39,287 nucleotides of DNA, taken from NCBI GenBank assembly GCA_015063955.1, contig SVTD01000012.1, positions 1-39,287 on the forward strand, read 5' to 3'. The stretch's first letter is position 1. The number at the start of each line of letters is the position of its first letter. Of this stretch, positions 1 to 6,015 are shown piece by piece. The DNA is from Oscillospiraceae bacterium. GTDB lineage: Bacteria > Bacillota > Clostridia > Oscillospirales > CAG-272. Made by a program: the position numbers and the translations under genes. The notes beneath the pieces are model-generated. The model saw only the letters and a list, made by a program, of their open reading frames with translations, searched no databases and was not told the DNA's origin.

Positions 1-3
1 TTT

Positions 4-27
4 GACAGACTTTTTCGTCTGTCTTTT
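4..27 (+). terminator. Intrinsic terminator of an upstream gene outside the window
   Basis: A 7-bp stem (GACAGAC at 4-10 with GTCTGTC at 17-23) is followed by four T residues. It probably ends a plus-strand gene lying left of the window. The T-run is short. Confidence 0.6.
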
Positions 28-46
28 CGTCATGCCTTGAAAACGG

Positions 47-97
47 AAAAAAGCACTTAACTCGCCTTTCCTTGCTTTGTTAAGTGCTTTTCCTTTT
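47..97. terminator. Bidirectional intrinsic terminator
   Basis: A 13-bp perfect stem pairs 49-61 (AAAAGCACTTAAC) with 79-91 (GTTAAGTGCTTTT). It has A-rich sequence on the left and T-rich sequence on the right, so it can stop transcription from either side. It lies about 50 bp beyond the stop codon of the minus-strand yitT gene and most likely terminates it. Confidence 0.75.
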
Positions 98-142
98 TTG
101 ACATTATTTTAACTTAATGACATTGCCGCCGAGGCGGATCTT

Positions 143-1036
143 TTATTTTATTCTTTTAAAGTTTCCGTAGGTCTCGTTTACGGTCTCCGTAAAGGAGAAG
201 GTATCCTCGTATCTTGAAAGGATTGCCTCAAGATCGATTATCTGATGCTTATTGATAATGCAGATAAGAACCGTTCTTTCGTCCTTGGAATAGCTGCCAA
301 CGGCGGAGATGCGGGTGGAGGAATGCTTAAGCTCCCTTATGATGTCCCTCGTTATCTCGTCGGGATAGCGGGTGATTATGGTAAACTTGCAGGCGGTTTT
401 GGAGCCCTTGAGTATGGAGCCGCCCACGAAGCTTGAGATAAAGCAGTAAAGAATACAAAGGCAAACGGGCTTGTAGTTGAAAATAAGCTCACCTGCGTCT
501 CCCTTTTTTGCATAAACGAAGAAGGATGCGGCGGCAACCACGGCGTTCAGGGCAAAGGTCACCCAGAAAAAGTTCAGATCGGGGCGCTTTTTGCTGATAT
601 ATTTTGAGACGATGTCCGTGCCACCCGTTGAAGCGTTGTTACGAAAGCAGATGCCGTAAACGAATCCGCTGATAACGCCGCTGAGGATAACGGGGTAGAT
701 AGTATCGTGCCCCTCGGTGTTATACTGAAAGGCCTCGAAGCCGATCCTTTGAATAAGGAGGAAAACGAGAGAGTATGTAAGGCAAAAGCAAAGGGATCTT
801 TTGGCGAATTTGCGGTCAACGAAGAAGAAAGCAAAGGCGCAAAGGGGAATATTTATAAGCAGAGACATATAGCCGATGCTGAAGCCCGTTTTATACTGAA
901 CCATGGTGGCAACGCCGTTAAGGCCTGCAGGGGCAAAGCCGTTTTTGACAACGAAAAGCTGATAATTAAAGGCAAGGAGTATTGCCAGAAGGATGATGCA
1001 TCCGTAAGGGAGCAGGGCGGAAAGCTTTTTCTTCAT
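143..1036 (-). CDS. yitT: YitT family membrane protein (DUF161 + DUF2179)
   Basis: This 297-aa integral membrane protein has five to six hydrophobic segments in its first 210 residues, matching the YitT_membrane (DUF161) region; the motif NGFAPAGLNGVATM near residues 32-45 is typical. The last 85 residues are soluble (CKFTIITRYPDEI, then TVLICIINKHQ) and match the DUF2179 domain, an ACT/PII-like fold that may sense a ligand. The biochemical role of the family is unknown. The start is supported by GGAGG 6 nt upstream of the ATG. A possible promoter lies upstream on the minus strand (TTGTAA at 1088-1093, TAACAT at 1065-1070, 17-bp spacer). It is divergent from the WYL regulator pair and may share that control region. 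Confidence 0.9.
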   Translation of the reverse strand: MKKKLSALLPYGCIILLAILLAFNYQLFVVKNGFAPAGLNGVATMVQYKTGFSIGYMSLLINIPLCAFAFFFVDRKFAKRSLCFCLTYSLVFLLIQRIGFEAFQYNTEGHDTIYPVILSGVISGFVYGICFRNNASTGGTDIVSKYISKKRPDLNFFWVTFALNAVVAAASFFVYAKKGDAGELIFNYKPVCLCILYCFISSFVGGSILKGSKTACKFTIITRYPDEITRDIIRELKHSSTRISAVGSYSKDERTVLICIINKHQIIDLEAILSRYEDTFSFTETVNETYGNFKRIK

Positions 1037-1181
1037 AATGACCTCCGTTTTATTTCTTTCCTTAATGTTATCATATTTTTGTTATAATTACAATAGACAT
1101 AGTTTTTAAGTGTTGTGGAAAATCGTAGAAATATATGATATAATTACTGAAAGACAGAAATTTTCAAAAAGGAGGGGTGGT

Positions 1182-2441
1182 ATGTCGTCCTACAGCGAGC
1201 TTATAAAGAATTTTGAGAGGATACGCAGCTATATGCGTGAGTTTTACGTTTACGGCTTCAAGAGCCGGGAGGACTATGACTCCAAAAGCGCCCGCTCCTA
1301 CGACGACGAGCGCCGCAGGATGGAGAGCTGGCTCGGGGAGCACATGAGCTTCGTCCGCACCCCCGAGGGCAAGAACGTTTTTATTTCTATAGACAGCCGC
1401 ACCTCCCGCCACAACCCCTTCTATAAGGCGCTGAAGGCAAAGAGCTTTACAGACGGGGATATTACTCTCCACTTTATACTGTTTGATATACTCCATTCTC
1501 CCGAGGCGGTCCTTTCTCTGCCTGAGATACTTGATAAGATAGACACATATCTTTCAGGCTTTTCCGAGCCTATGGTGTTTGATGAATCCACCGTCAGAAA
1601 AAAGCTTCGTGAATATATGGCGGAGGGTATGATCATCGGCGAAAAATCGGGAAGGAGGATGCTTTACCGCAGGGCTGAGACTGCCTGTACAAAGGATCTT
1701 TGCGACGTGCTCAGCTATTATTCCGAGGTTGCCCCCTGCGGTGCCGTGGGCTCCTTTCTCCTTGATAAGGAGGAGGGGGGAGAGGACGTTTTTGCCTTCA
1801 AGCATCATTACATAACGTCTGCCATAGATACGAACGTTCTTGCAACCCTGTTTCTGGCCATGAGGGAAAAGTCCTCCGTCACCGTAACAAACAAGAGCCG
1901 CCGCGCAGATGAGCCGAGAAGGAGCCGCATCGTTCCCCTTCGGGTTTTCATAAGCGTTCAGAACGGCCGCCAGCATCTGCTGGCGTATCAGCCGGAGTTC
2001 AATGTTATCAAGGCCTTTCGCATCGATTATCTCTCAGACGTGAAGCTATGCGAGCCCACCCCGAGATTTGACGAGCTGAGGGCTGAGCTTTCAGAAATGC
2101 AGTCCAGAATGTGGGGCGTTACTACAAGAAAGAACAGATACGGCGAGGAGCGCATCGAGCACGTAGAGTTCTGCGTCAGGGTAGGCGCCGATGAGGAGCA
2201 CATAATCCGCAGGCTTGAAAGGGAAAAGCGTGTGGGAAGGGTCGAGAAGATCGACGGGAGCACGTGGCGCTTCTCGGCGGACGTGTACGACAGCGGCGAG
2301 ATGGTTCCCTGGATACGCACCTTTATCTGCCGCATCACCGCCGTAAGCTTTTCAAATCCCTCAATCGAAAAGAGCTTTTGGGGGGATATTGAAGAAATGT
2401 ACCGTATGTACGGCGTAGAGGAGGATGAGGATGATATTTAA
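1182..2441 (+). CDS. WYL-domain transcriptional regulator, first of a tandem pair
   Basis: The ATG at 1182 is chosen because AAGGAGGGG lies 5 nt upstream; this gives 419 aa. Residues ~95-175 look like a winged helix: DESTVRKKLREYMAEGMIIGEKSGRRMLYRR resembles the wing/recognition part of YafY-type regulators. Residues ~245-305 resemble a WYL domain (IVPLRVFISVQNGRQHLLAYQPEF, then FRIDYLSDV), with the W-Y-L signature degraded to QHLLAY. The C-terminal part (EHIIRRLEREKRVG to ~405) fits the WYL C-terminal extension. WYL domains bind ligands, including single-stranded DNA in DriD, and control stress and defence genes. A TATAAT-like -10 lies at 1139-1144. It overlaps the second WYL gene, so the two are probably made together and may form a heterodimer (inference). 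Confidence 0.85.
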   Translation: MSSYSELIKNFERIRSYMREFYVYGFKSREDYDSKSARSYDDERRRMESWLGEHMSFVRTPEGKNVFISIDSRTSRHNPFYKALKAKSFTDGDITLHFILFDILHSPEAVLSLPEILDKIDTYLSGFSEPMVFDESTVRKKLREYMAEGMIIGEKSGRRMLYRRAETACTKDLCDVLSYYSEVAPCGAVGSFLLDKEEGGEDVFAFKHHYITSAIDTNVLATLFLAMREKSSVTVTNKSRRADEPRRSRIVPLRVFISVQNGRQHLLAYQPEFNVIKAFRIDYLSDVKLCEPTPRFDELRAELSEMQSRMWGVTTRKNRYGEERIEHVEFCVRVGADEEHIIRRLEREKRVGRVEKIDGSTWRFSADVYDSGEMVPWIRTFICRITAVSFSNPSIEKSFWGDIEEMYRMYGVEEDEDDI

Positions 2442-3342
2442 CGAAATATATTCAGCCTACTATAATGCCGTTGCGAAGATCATAGCTGAGATACTCCGCG
2501 GAGAGACTGACGAAAGGGTGCTTGAGCGCATCGTTTGTGAAAAGGCATTCGGAGAAAGTATGCTGACGGTGCTGCCTTCGCTGAAAAGCGAAAAATGGCA
2601 GCTTGTGAAAAGCGATATGACAACGCCCATAAAGCACCCTCCCACGATGCCCCTGACCCTTACGCAAAAGGAGTGGCTGAAGGCGATAAGCCTTGATAAG
2701 CGGATAAAGCTTTTTGACCTTGATACAAAATGGCTGGATGACGTGGAGCCCCTGTTCTGCCCTGAGGATATATACGTTTACGACCGCTATTCCGATGCAG
2801 ACCCATACGACGACGAGGAATACCGTAAACGATTCCGAATGGCCCTGTCTGCAATAAAAACAAAAACTCCCCTGAGGATTAGGACGGTCAACAGACGGGG
2901 AAATACCGTTTCCATGACGGTTATGCCCACGACTCTTGAGTATTCGGAAAAGGACGATAAATTCAGACTGCTGACCTCAGGGAGCCGCTACGGAGGAACG
3001 GTAAACCTTTCCCGTATCGTTTCCATGGAGGAATGCCCCTCCGTAAGGGCTGATTTTGTAGACCGTCCCCTTTCCGAAAAGAGAAGCCTTACCCTTATGA
3101 TAAGGGACGAGAGAAACGCCCTTGAAAGAGCAATGCTTCACTTTGCCCATTTTGAAAAGCGGGCGGAGAGGATTGGCAGGGACAGATATCTTGCCACCGT
3201 CACCTACGACAGCTCCGATGAAACGGAGCTTGTGATACGCGTCCTCAGCTTTGGCCCCTTAGTTGAGGTAAAGGAGCCCGAAAGCTTCAGAAAACTAATA
3301 AAAGACCGCCTGAAAAGGCAAAAAAGCTGCGAACTTTTTTAA
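2431..3342 (+). CDS. WYL-domain protein, second of a tandem pair
   Basis: The ATG at 2431 is preferred over the in-frame ATG at 2425 because AGGAGG (2419-2424) is 6 nt upstream of it; the product is 303 aa. The start overlaps the end of the first WYL gene by 11 bp, suggesting translational coupling. Residues ~150-205 form a WYL-like beta domain (LRIRTVNRRGNTVSMTVMPTTLEYSEKDDKFRLLTSG, then TVNLSRIVSMEEC). The C-terminus VIRVLSFGPLVEVKEPESFRK is the characteristic WYL C-terminal extension. No clear helix-turn-helix is visible at the N-terminus, so DNA binding may depend on the first protein. The stop codon lies in the loop side of the terminator hairpin. Confidence 0.8.
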   Translation: MIFNEIYSAYYNAVAKIIAEILRGETDERVLERIVCEKAFGESMLTVLPSLKSEKWQLVKSDMTTPIKHPPTMPLTLTQKEWLKAISLDKRIKLFDLDTKWLDDVEPLFCPEDIYVYDRYSDADPYDDEEYRKRFRMALSAIKTKTPLRIRTVNRRGNTVSMTVMPTTLEYSEKDDKFRLLTSGSRYGGTVNLSRIVSMEECPSVRADFVDRPLSEKRSLTLMIRDERNALERAMLHFAHFEKRAERIGRDRYLATVTYDSSDETELVIRVLSFGPLVEVKEPESFRKLIKDRLKRQKSCELF

Positions 3343-3358
3343 GTTCGCAGCTTTTTTT
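3321..3358 (+). terminator. Intrinsic terminator of the WYL pair
   Basis: A long stem pairs AAAAAGCTGCGAACTT (3321-3336) with AAGTTCGCAGCTTTTT (3341-3356), with a 4-nt loop and a T-run. It overlaps the last codons and stop of the second WYL gene. It separates the regulator pair from the RNA array. Confidence 0.9.
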
Positions 3359-3395
3359 CCGTGATAAACGTCTTTTCATGAGGTAAAATATGGTC

Positions 3396-3463
3396 ACAAA
3401 GGCACAGACAGCAGCAGTGCTGGCACCGGACTTTTAATCGGGATTGCTGAAAACGTGCTTTGT
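3396..3463 (+). ncRNA. Array unit U1
   Basis: ACAAAG plus CAC on the 5' side (one bulged G at 3401 or 3402) pairs with GTGCTTTGT at 3455-3463. ACAGCA follows at 3408-3413. A GCTGAAAA segment near 3446 resembles ACTGAATA in U6 and ACTGAAAA in U7. Confidence 0.5.
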
Positions 3464-3473
3464 ACGAAAAAGC

Positions 3474-3531
3474 TCACTGCGTGTTGATATCGCCATCGTA
3501 CCGTACTTTGGCAATGCCTTGCCCGCAGTGA
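3474..3531 (+). ncRNA. Array unit U2
   Basis: TCACTGCG (3474-3481) pairs perfectly with CGCAGTGA (3524-3531). Inside is a second hairpin, GGCAA (3510-3514) with TTGCC (3519-3523). It lacks the ACAGCA motif, so it may be a spacer hairpin and not a true unit. Confidence 0.4.
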
Positions 3532-3538
3532 TCAAATA

Positions 3539-3621
3539 AAGACGCTGACAGCATTATCCGAACTAAGAATACCGACGCTATGAGCAATCATACTCGGGGG
3601 TAAAGCAACGGAATGCGTCTT
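3539..3621 (+). ncRNA. Array unit U3
   Basis: AAGACGC (3539-3545) pairs with GCGTCTT (3615-3621). ACAGCA is at 3548-3553, two bases inside the stem. The 83-nt interior has no coding potential that I can see. Confidence 0.55.
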
Positions 3622-3627
3622 GTATAA

Positions 3628-3702
3628 AAGATGCTTTCAGCAATTATACTTTAACTTTTTTAGAAGAAGTCGCAGGGTGAAGCCCCCTGCTCAGGGCATC
3701 TT
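3628..3702 (+). ncRNA. Array unit U4
   Basis: AAGATGC (3628-3634) pairs with GCATCTT (3696-3702); compared with U3 the C-G pair is replaced by T-A, a compensated change. TCAGCA at 3637-3642 is the motif variant. An internal hairpin is GCAGGG (3672-3677) with CCCTGC (3685-3690). Confidence 0.5.
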
Positions 3703-3706
3703 GAAA

Positions 3707-3797
3707 AAGGCACGCACAGCAAATAATGAGGAGGTCGGCTTCGTAAAAGAGAGCATTAAATGCTCCGCCCCCGGACATACGGTGTCCTGCGTGCCTT
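3707..3797 (+). ncRNA. Array unit U5
   Basis: AAGGCACGCA (3707-3716) pairs perfectly with TGCGTGCCTT (3788-3797), 10 bp. ACAGCA is at 3716-3721. Internal hairpins are GAGCAT (3751-3756) with ATGCTC (3760-3765) and GGACA (3773-3777) with TGTCC (3783-3787). This is the clearest unit by pairing. Confidence 0.65.
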
Positions 3798-3807
3798 GAC
3801 CGAAACC

Positions 3808-3828
3808 AAAGATACCTTACGTATCTTT
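3808..3828 (+). other. Spacer hairpin between U5 and U6
   Basis: AAAGATAC (3808-3815) pairs with GTATCTTT (3821-3828) across a 5-nt loop. There is no T-run after it, so it is not an obvious terminator; it could be a processing signal (inference). Confidence 0.45.
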
Positions 3829-3830
3829 AA

Positions 3831-3911
3831 AAGGTGCAAACAGCAATACTACGATCACTGAATAGGCGAGGGGTCGAAAGATTACCAACCCTTATCAATA
3901 TTTTGCACCTT
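3831..3911 (+). ncRNA. Array unit U6
   Basis: AAGGTGCAAA (3831-3840) pairs perfectly with TTTGCACCTT (3902-3911), 10 bp. ACAGCA is at 3840-3845 and ACTGAATA at 3856-3863. Relative to U5 and U7 the closing stem differs at several pairs with both strands changed. Confidence 0.65.
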
Positions 3912-3916
3912 GTATA

Positions 3917-3988
3917 TTTTCCTTAGCTCAGGGGCAGAGTGGGGAATGATGATCCCCATGACGGCGGGTTCGACTCCCGTCCGGAAAA
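3917..3988 (+). ncRNA. tRNA-like fold in the RNA array
   Basis: The segment folds like a tRNA: an acceptor-like stem TTTTCC (3917-3922) with GGAAAA (3983-3988); a D arm GCTC (3926-3929) with GAGT (3937-3940) around an AGGGGCA loop; an anticodon-like arm GGGGA (3941-3945) with TCCCC (3953-3957) and a 7-nt loop ATGATGA; and a T arm GCGGG (3964-3968) with CCCGT (3976-3980) and the canonical loop TTCGACT. It departs from a normal tRNA: no base 26 between the D and anticodon stems, a mismatch at the base of the acceptor stem, and no CCA or normal acceptor end. A tRNA mimic, as in the YrlA family of bacterial Y RNAs, fits best; a decayed tRNA gene is the alternative. Confidence 0.7.
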
Positions 3989-3992
3989 GAAT

Positions 3993-4069
3993 AAGGCACG
4001 GACAGGATCGGCTTTTTGCAAGGGTACTGAAAATGCTCTGCCCGAGATGATAGGGCTCTGCCGTGCCTT
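3993..4069 (+). ncRNA. Array unit U7
   Basis: AAGGCACGG (3993-4001) pairs perfectly with CCGTGCCTT (4061-4069), 9 bp. The motif is ACAGGA at 4002-4007 and ACTGAAAA is at 4026-4033. An internal hairpin is GCCC (4040-4043) with GGGC (4053-4056). It ends 34 nt before the start codon of the DUF2828 gene, so it may be its 5' leader. Confidence 0.65.
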
Positions 4070-4103
4070 TAACATTTATTATTAAAAAAAAGGAGTGATA
4101 TTC

Positions 4104-5576
4104 ATGTTGCAATATCTTAAAAACGAAGCAAATATTGCTTTGACGGAAAACGGAGCAGTTACTCCTGCCACAACAGGTTCAGACTGCCTTGATCTTTTCG
4201 CCACCGTGGGAGCGATCCGCCGCGAATGCGAAAAGGAGATACAGGAGCGCTTTAAGAGAGCATATGCTGAAAACAGAGATATTGCCATGAAGCTTCTGTT
4301 TTTTGCCCGCGACGTGCGCGGAGGTCTCGGAGAGCGCAGAGTTTTTCGGGTCATCCTCAGATGGCTTGCGAACAACGAACCCGATTCCCTGCGCAAAAAT
4401 CTTTGTTACATAGCCGAGTACGGACGCTTTGACGATCTTCTCGTCCTTTTCTCTACCCCCTGCGAAAAGGATATGCTTGCACTTATAAAGGAGCAGCTTT
4501 CAAGTGATCTCAGAGCTGTGGAGGCAGGTGAGTCGGTCAGCCTTCTCGGAAAGTGGCTTCCCTCCGTCAATGCATCGAGTAAAAGCACCGTTGCTATGGC
4601 AAAAAGGATCGCCCGCTATCTGGGAATGACCGATGCACAGTACAGAAAAGCTCTCGTCAGCCTTCGTGCTCATATCCGCATAATCGAGAATAACCTTCGC
4701 GAGAGGGACTATACTTTTGATTATGAAAAGCAGCCCTCAAAGGCGCTGTTCAAATATCGCTTTGCCTTTATCCGCAATGACATGGAAAGATATTCAGAGT
4801 TTATGAACAGGGTCAACAGAAACGAAGCAAAGCTCAACACAAGAACACTTATGCCCTACGAGATAATCTCCCCTATCTTGAATGGGTGTCATAGTGTAAT
4901 CGAGGAGGAGCGCAGGTCTCTTGATGCAACCTGGAACAGTCTTTTGGATCACTGTAACGGCGAGAATTCAATATGCGTGGTCGATGGCTCAGGCTCTATG
5001 TACGGCGGCTATCCTCAAGCTCCCATAAACGTTGCAATATCTCTCGGTATTTATTTTGCCGAAAGAAACAGAGGCGCCTTTAAGAACCATTTCATCACCT
5101 TTTCCCAAAATCCCAGACTTGTGGAGATCAAGGGTGAGGATATCGTTGATAAGGTGCGCTACTGTATGAGCTTCAACGAGGTCGCAAATACCAACGTCCA
5201 GAAGGTTTTCGAGCTGATACTCAGAACTGCTGTCAAGAACCGCATTCAAAGGGAGGAGCTGCCCCGACGCGTATACATAATCTCCGATATGGAATTTGAT
5301 TTCTGTACGGAAAACGCGTCTCTTTCAAATTTCGAATATGCGAAGAGCATATTTGAAAGGGCGGGGTACGAGCTTCCCGAGCTTGTATTCTGGAACGTGG
5401 CAAGCAGAAACCGCCATCAGCCCGTAACAAAAAACGAGCAAGGCGTGACCTTAGTATCAGGCTGTACTCCCAACCTTTTTTCAATGATTGCAGAGGGTGG
5501 AGAATCTTCACTTTCACCCTACGCATTTATGATGGAGGTTCTCGGAGGCGAAAGATACGAAAAAATTTCGGCATAA
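4104..5576 (+). CDS. DUF2828 / TROVE-like vWA protein (Ro60-like)
   Basis: The product has 490 aa from the ATG at 4104, with AAAGGAG 8 nt upstream; an in-frame GTG at 4095 lies within the ribosome site and is rejected. Residues 14-40 (TENGAVTPATTGSDCLDLFATVGAIRR) and a long alpha-helical solenoid to ~280 match DUF2828 and resemble the HEAT-like TROVE domain of Ro60. Residues 289-465 form a von Willebrand factor A domain with an intact MIDAS: D294-G-S-G-S298, a Thr near 363 (NTNV) and D395 in ISDMEFD. The end (LPELVFWNVASRNRHQPVTKNEQGVTLVSG) is a family hallmark. Ro60/Rsr proteins bind misfolded and Y RNAs and can tether PNPase. The RNA array upstream and rtcB downstream support an RNA-binding role; that role is inference. 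Confidence 0.85.
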   Translation: MLQYLKNEANIALTENGAVTPATTGSDCLDLFATVGAIRRECEKEIQERFKRAYAENRDIAMKLLFFARDVRGGLGERRVFRVILRWLANNEPDSLRKNLCYIAEYGRFDDLLVLFSTPCEKDMLALIKEQLSSDLRAVEAGESVSLLGKWLPSVNASSKSTVAMAKRIARYLGMTDAQYRKALVSLRAHIRIIENNLRERDYTFDYEKQPSKALFKYRFAFIRNDMERYSEFMNRVNRNEAKLNTRTLMPYEIISPILNGCHSVIEEERRSLDATWNSLLDHCNGENSICVVDGSGSMYGGYPQAPINVAISLGIYFAERNRGAFKNHFITFSQNPRLVEIKGEDIVDKVRYCMSFNEVANTNVQKVFELILRTAVKNRIQREELPRRVYIISDMEFDFCTENASLSNFEYAKSIFERAGYELPELVFWNVASRNRHQPVTKNEQGVTLVSGCTPNLFSMIAEGGESSLSPYAFMMEVLGGERYEKISA

Positions 5577-5583
5577 GAAAGGG

Positions 5584-5607
5584 GGGAAGCGAAGGCTTCC
5601 CTTTTTT
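5584..5607 (+). terminator. Terminator or attenuator inside the DUF2828-rtcB run
   Basis: GGGAAGC (5584-5590) pairs with GCTTCCC (5595-5601) across a GAAG loop, followed by six T residues. It lies between the DUF2828 stop and the next start, so it could reduce or condition rtcB expression. Confidence 0.75.
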
Positions 5608-5620
5608 GAAAGGAAAGAAT

Positions 5621-6013
5621 ATGGAGTTTATGGATTTTTGGGAATTCAGGAGGCGGTGGCTTTCGCATTTTGCGAAGGGGATCCCTCAGTGGAAGATAGA
5701 TAAATACGTCGTCGAAACCGGCGACTACATATGGCACGTGTTCTCCTGGGGCCTGATCGGAGAAAAAAGCTTCCTTACGGGAGACCGTGCAAGGGAAGCC
5801 TTTGACCGTCTTTGCACCTATGAAAAGGAAAACGCGATCTTTATCGAGCCCTTTGAGGATGAGGATTCGTTCTTCCTTTTGCAGGGAGACGCTACGTCCG
5901 AAAAGCTTGACAAATATACGGAGATATACGCTATGGCGAAGGACCTTTCATGGACGTATATCAAGACCCACGAGGGGGATCTTTGCGGCCCCTATTTTTA
6001 CAGAAAGGAATAA
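5621..6013 (+). CDS. Small protein of unknown function between DUF2828 and rtcB
   Basis: The ATG at 5621 follows GAAAGGAAAG, giving 130 aa. I do not recognise it with certainty. The pattern of aromatics (FWEFRRRWLSHFAKG near the start; DYIWHVFSWGLI at ~38-49; a Tyr/Phe-rich end) recalls the DUF4275 family of uncharacterised proteins, but that is a memory-based guess. It is soluble, acidic, and has no signal peptide or membrane segment. Its stop codon is only 2 bp from the rtcB start, and the rtcB ribosome site lies in its last codons, so it is probably coupled to rtcB. It may be an accessory or regulator of the RNA-repair pair (inference). Confidence 0.75.
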   Translation: MEFMDFWEFRRRWLSHFAKGIPQWKIDKYVVETGDYIWHVFSWGLIGEKSFLTGDRAREAFDRLCTYEKENAIFIEPFEDEDSFFLLQGDATSEKLDKYTEIYAMAKDLSWTYIKTHEGDLCGPYFYRKE

Positions 6014-6015
6014 AA

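Larger units (their letters stand above)
3396..4069 (+). ncRNA. Array of stem-closed RNA-like units upstream of a Ro-like gene
   Basis: The whole 3359-4103 interval has no credible protein gene. Seven consecutive units, each closed by complementary ends, can be read on the plus strand: U1 3396-3463, U2 3474-3531, U3 3539-3621, U4 3628-3702, U5 3707-3797, U6 3831-3911 and U7 3993-4069, with a tRNA-like fold (3917-3988) between U6 and U7. Six units carry ACAGCA or a one-base variant just inside the 5' closing strand (3408, 3548, 3637, 3716, 3840, 4002). Closing stems of U3-U7 follow an AAG(R)YGC-like pattern and change in a compensated way. The position just upstream of a TROVE-like gene next to rtcB parallels bacterial Y RNAs. 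Naming these as Y-RNA-like is inference. It is not known whether they form one transcript or several. A weak -10 (TAAAAT, 3384-3389) precedes U1. Confidence 0.65.

Noticed and set aside
3359-3395. A clear promoter for the RNA array
   Set aside because: TAAAAT at 3384-3389 is acceptable, but the -35 position (GTGATA) is poor, so I do not list it as a feature.
3917-3988. A genuine tRNA-Ile with GAT anticodon
   Set aside because: The 7-nt loop would give GAT at 34-36, but base 26 is absent, the acceptor stem is only 6 bp plus a mismatch, there is no CCA, and the anticodon arm is unlike normal tRNA-Ile.
3396-4069. CRISPR-like array
   Set aside because: Shared parts are short and lie in complementary ends, spacing is irregular, and no cas gene is near.
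3882-4112. A 76-codon minus-strand open frame across the RNA array
   Set aside because: It runs through two paired units and the tRNA-like fold, has no ribosome site, and its sequence is low in protein-like character.
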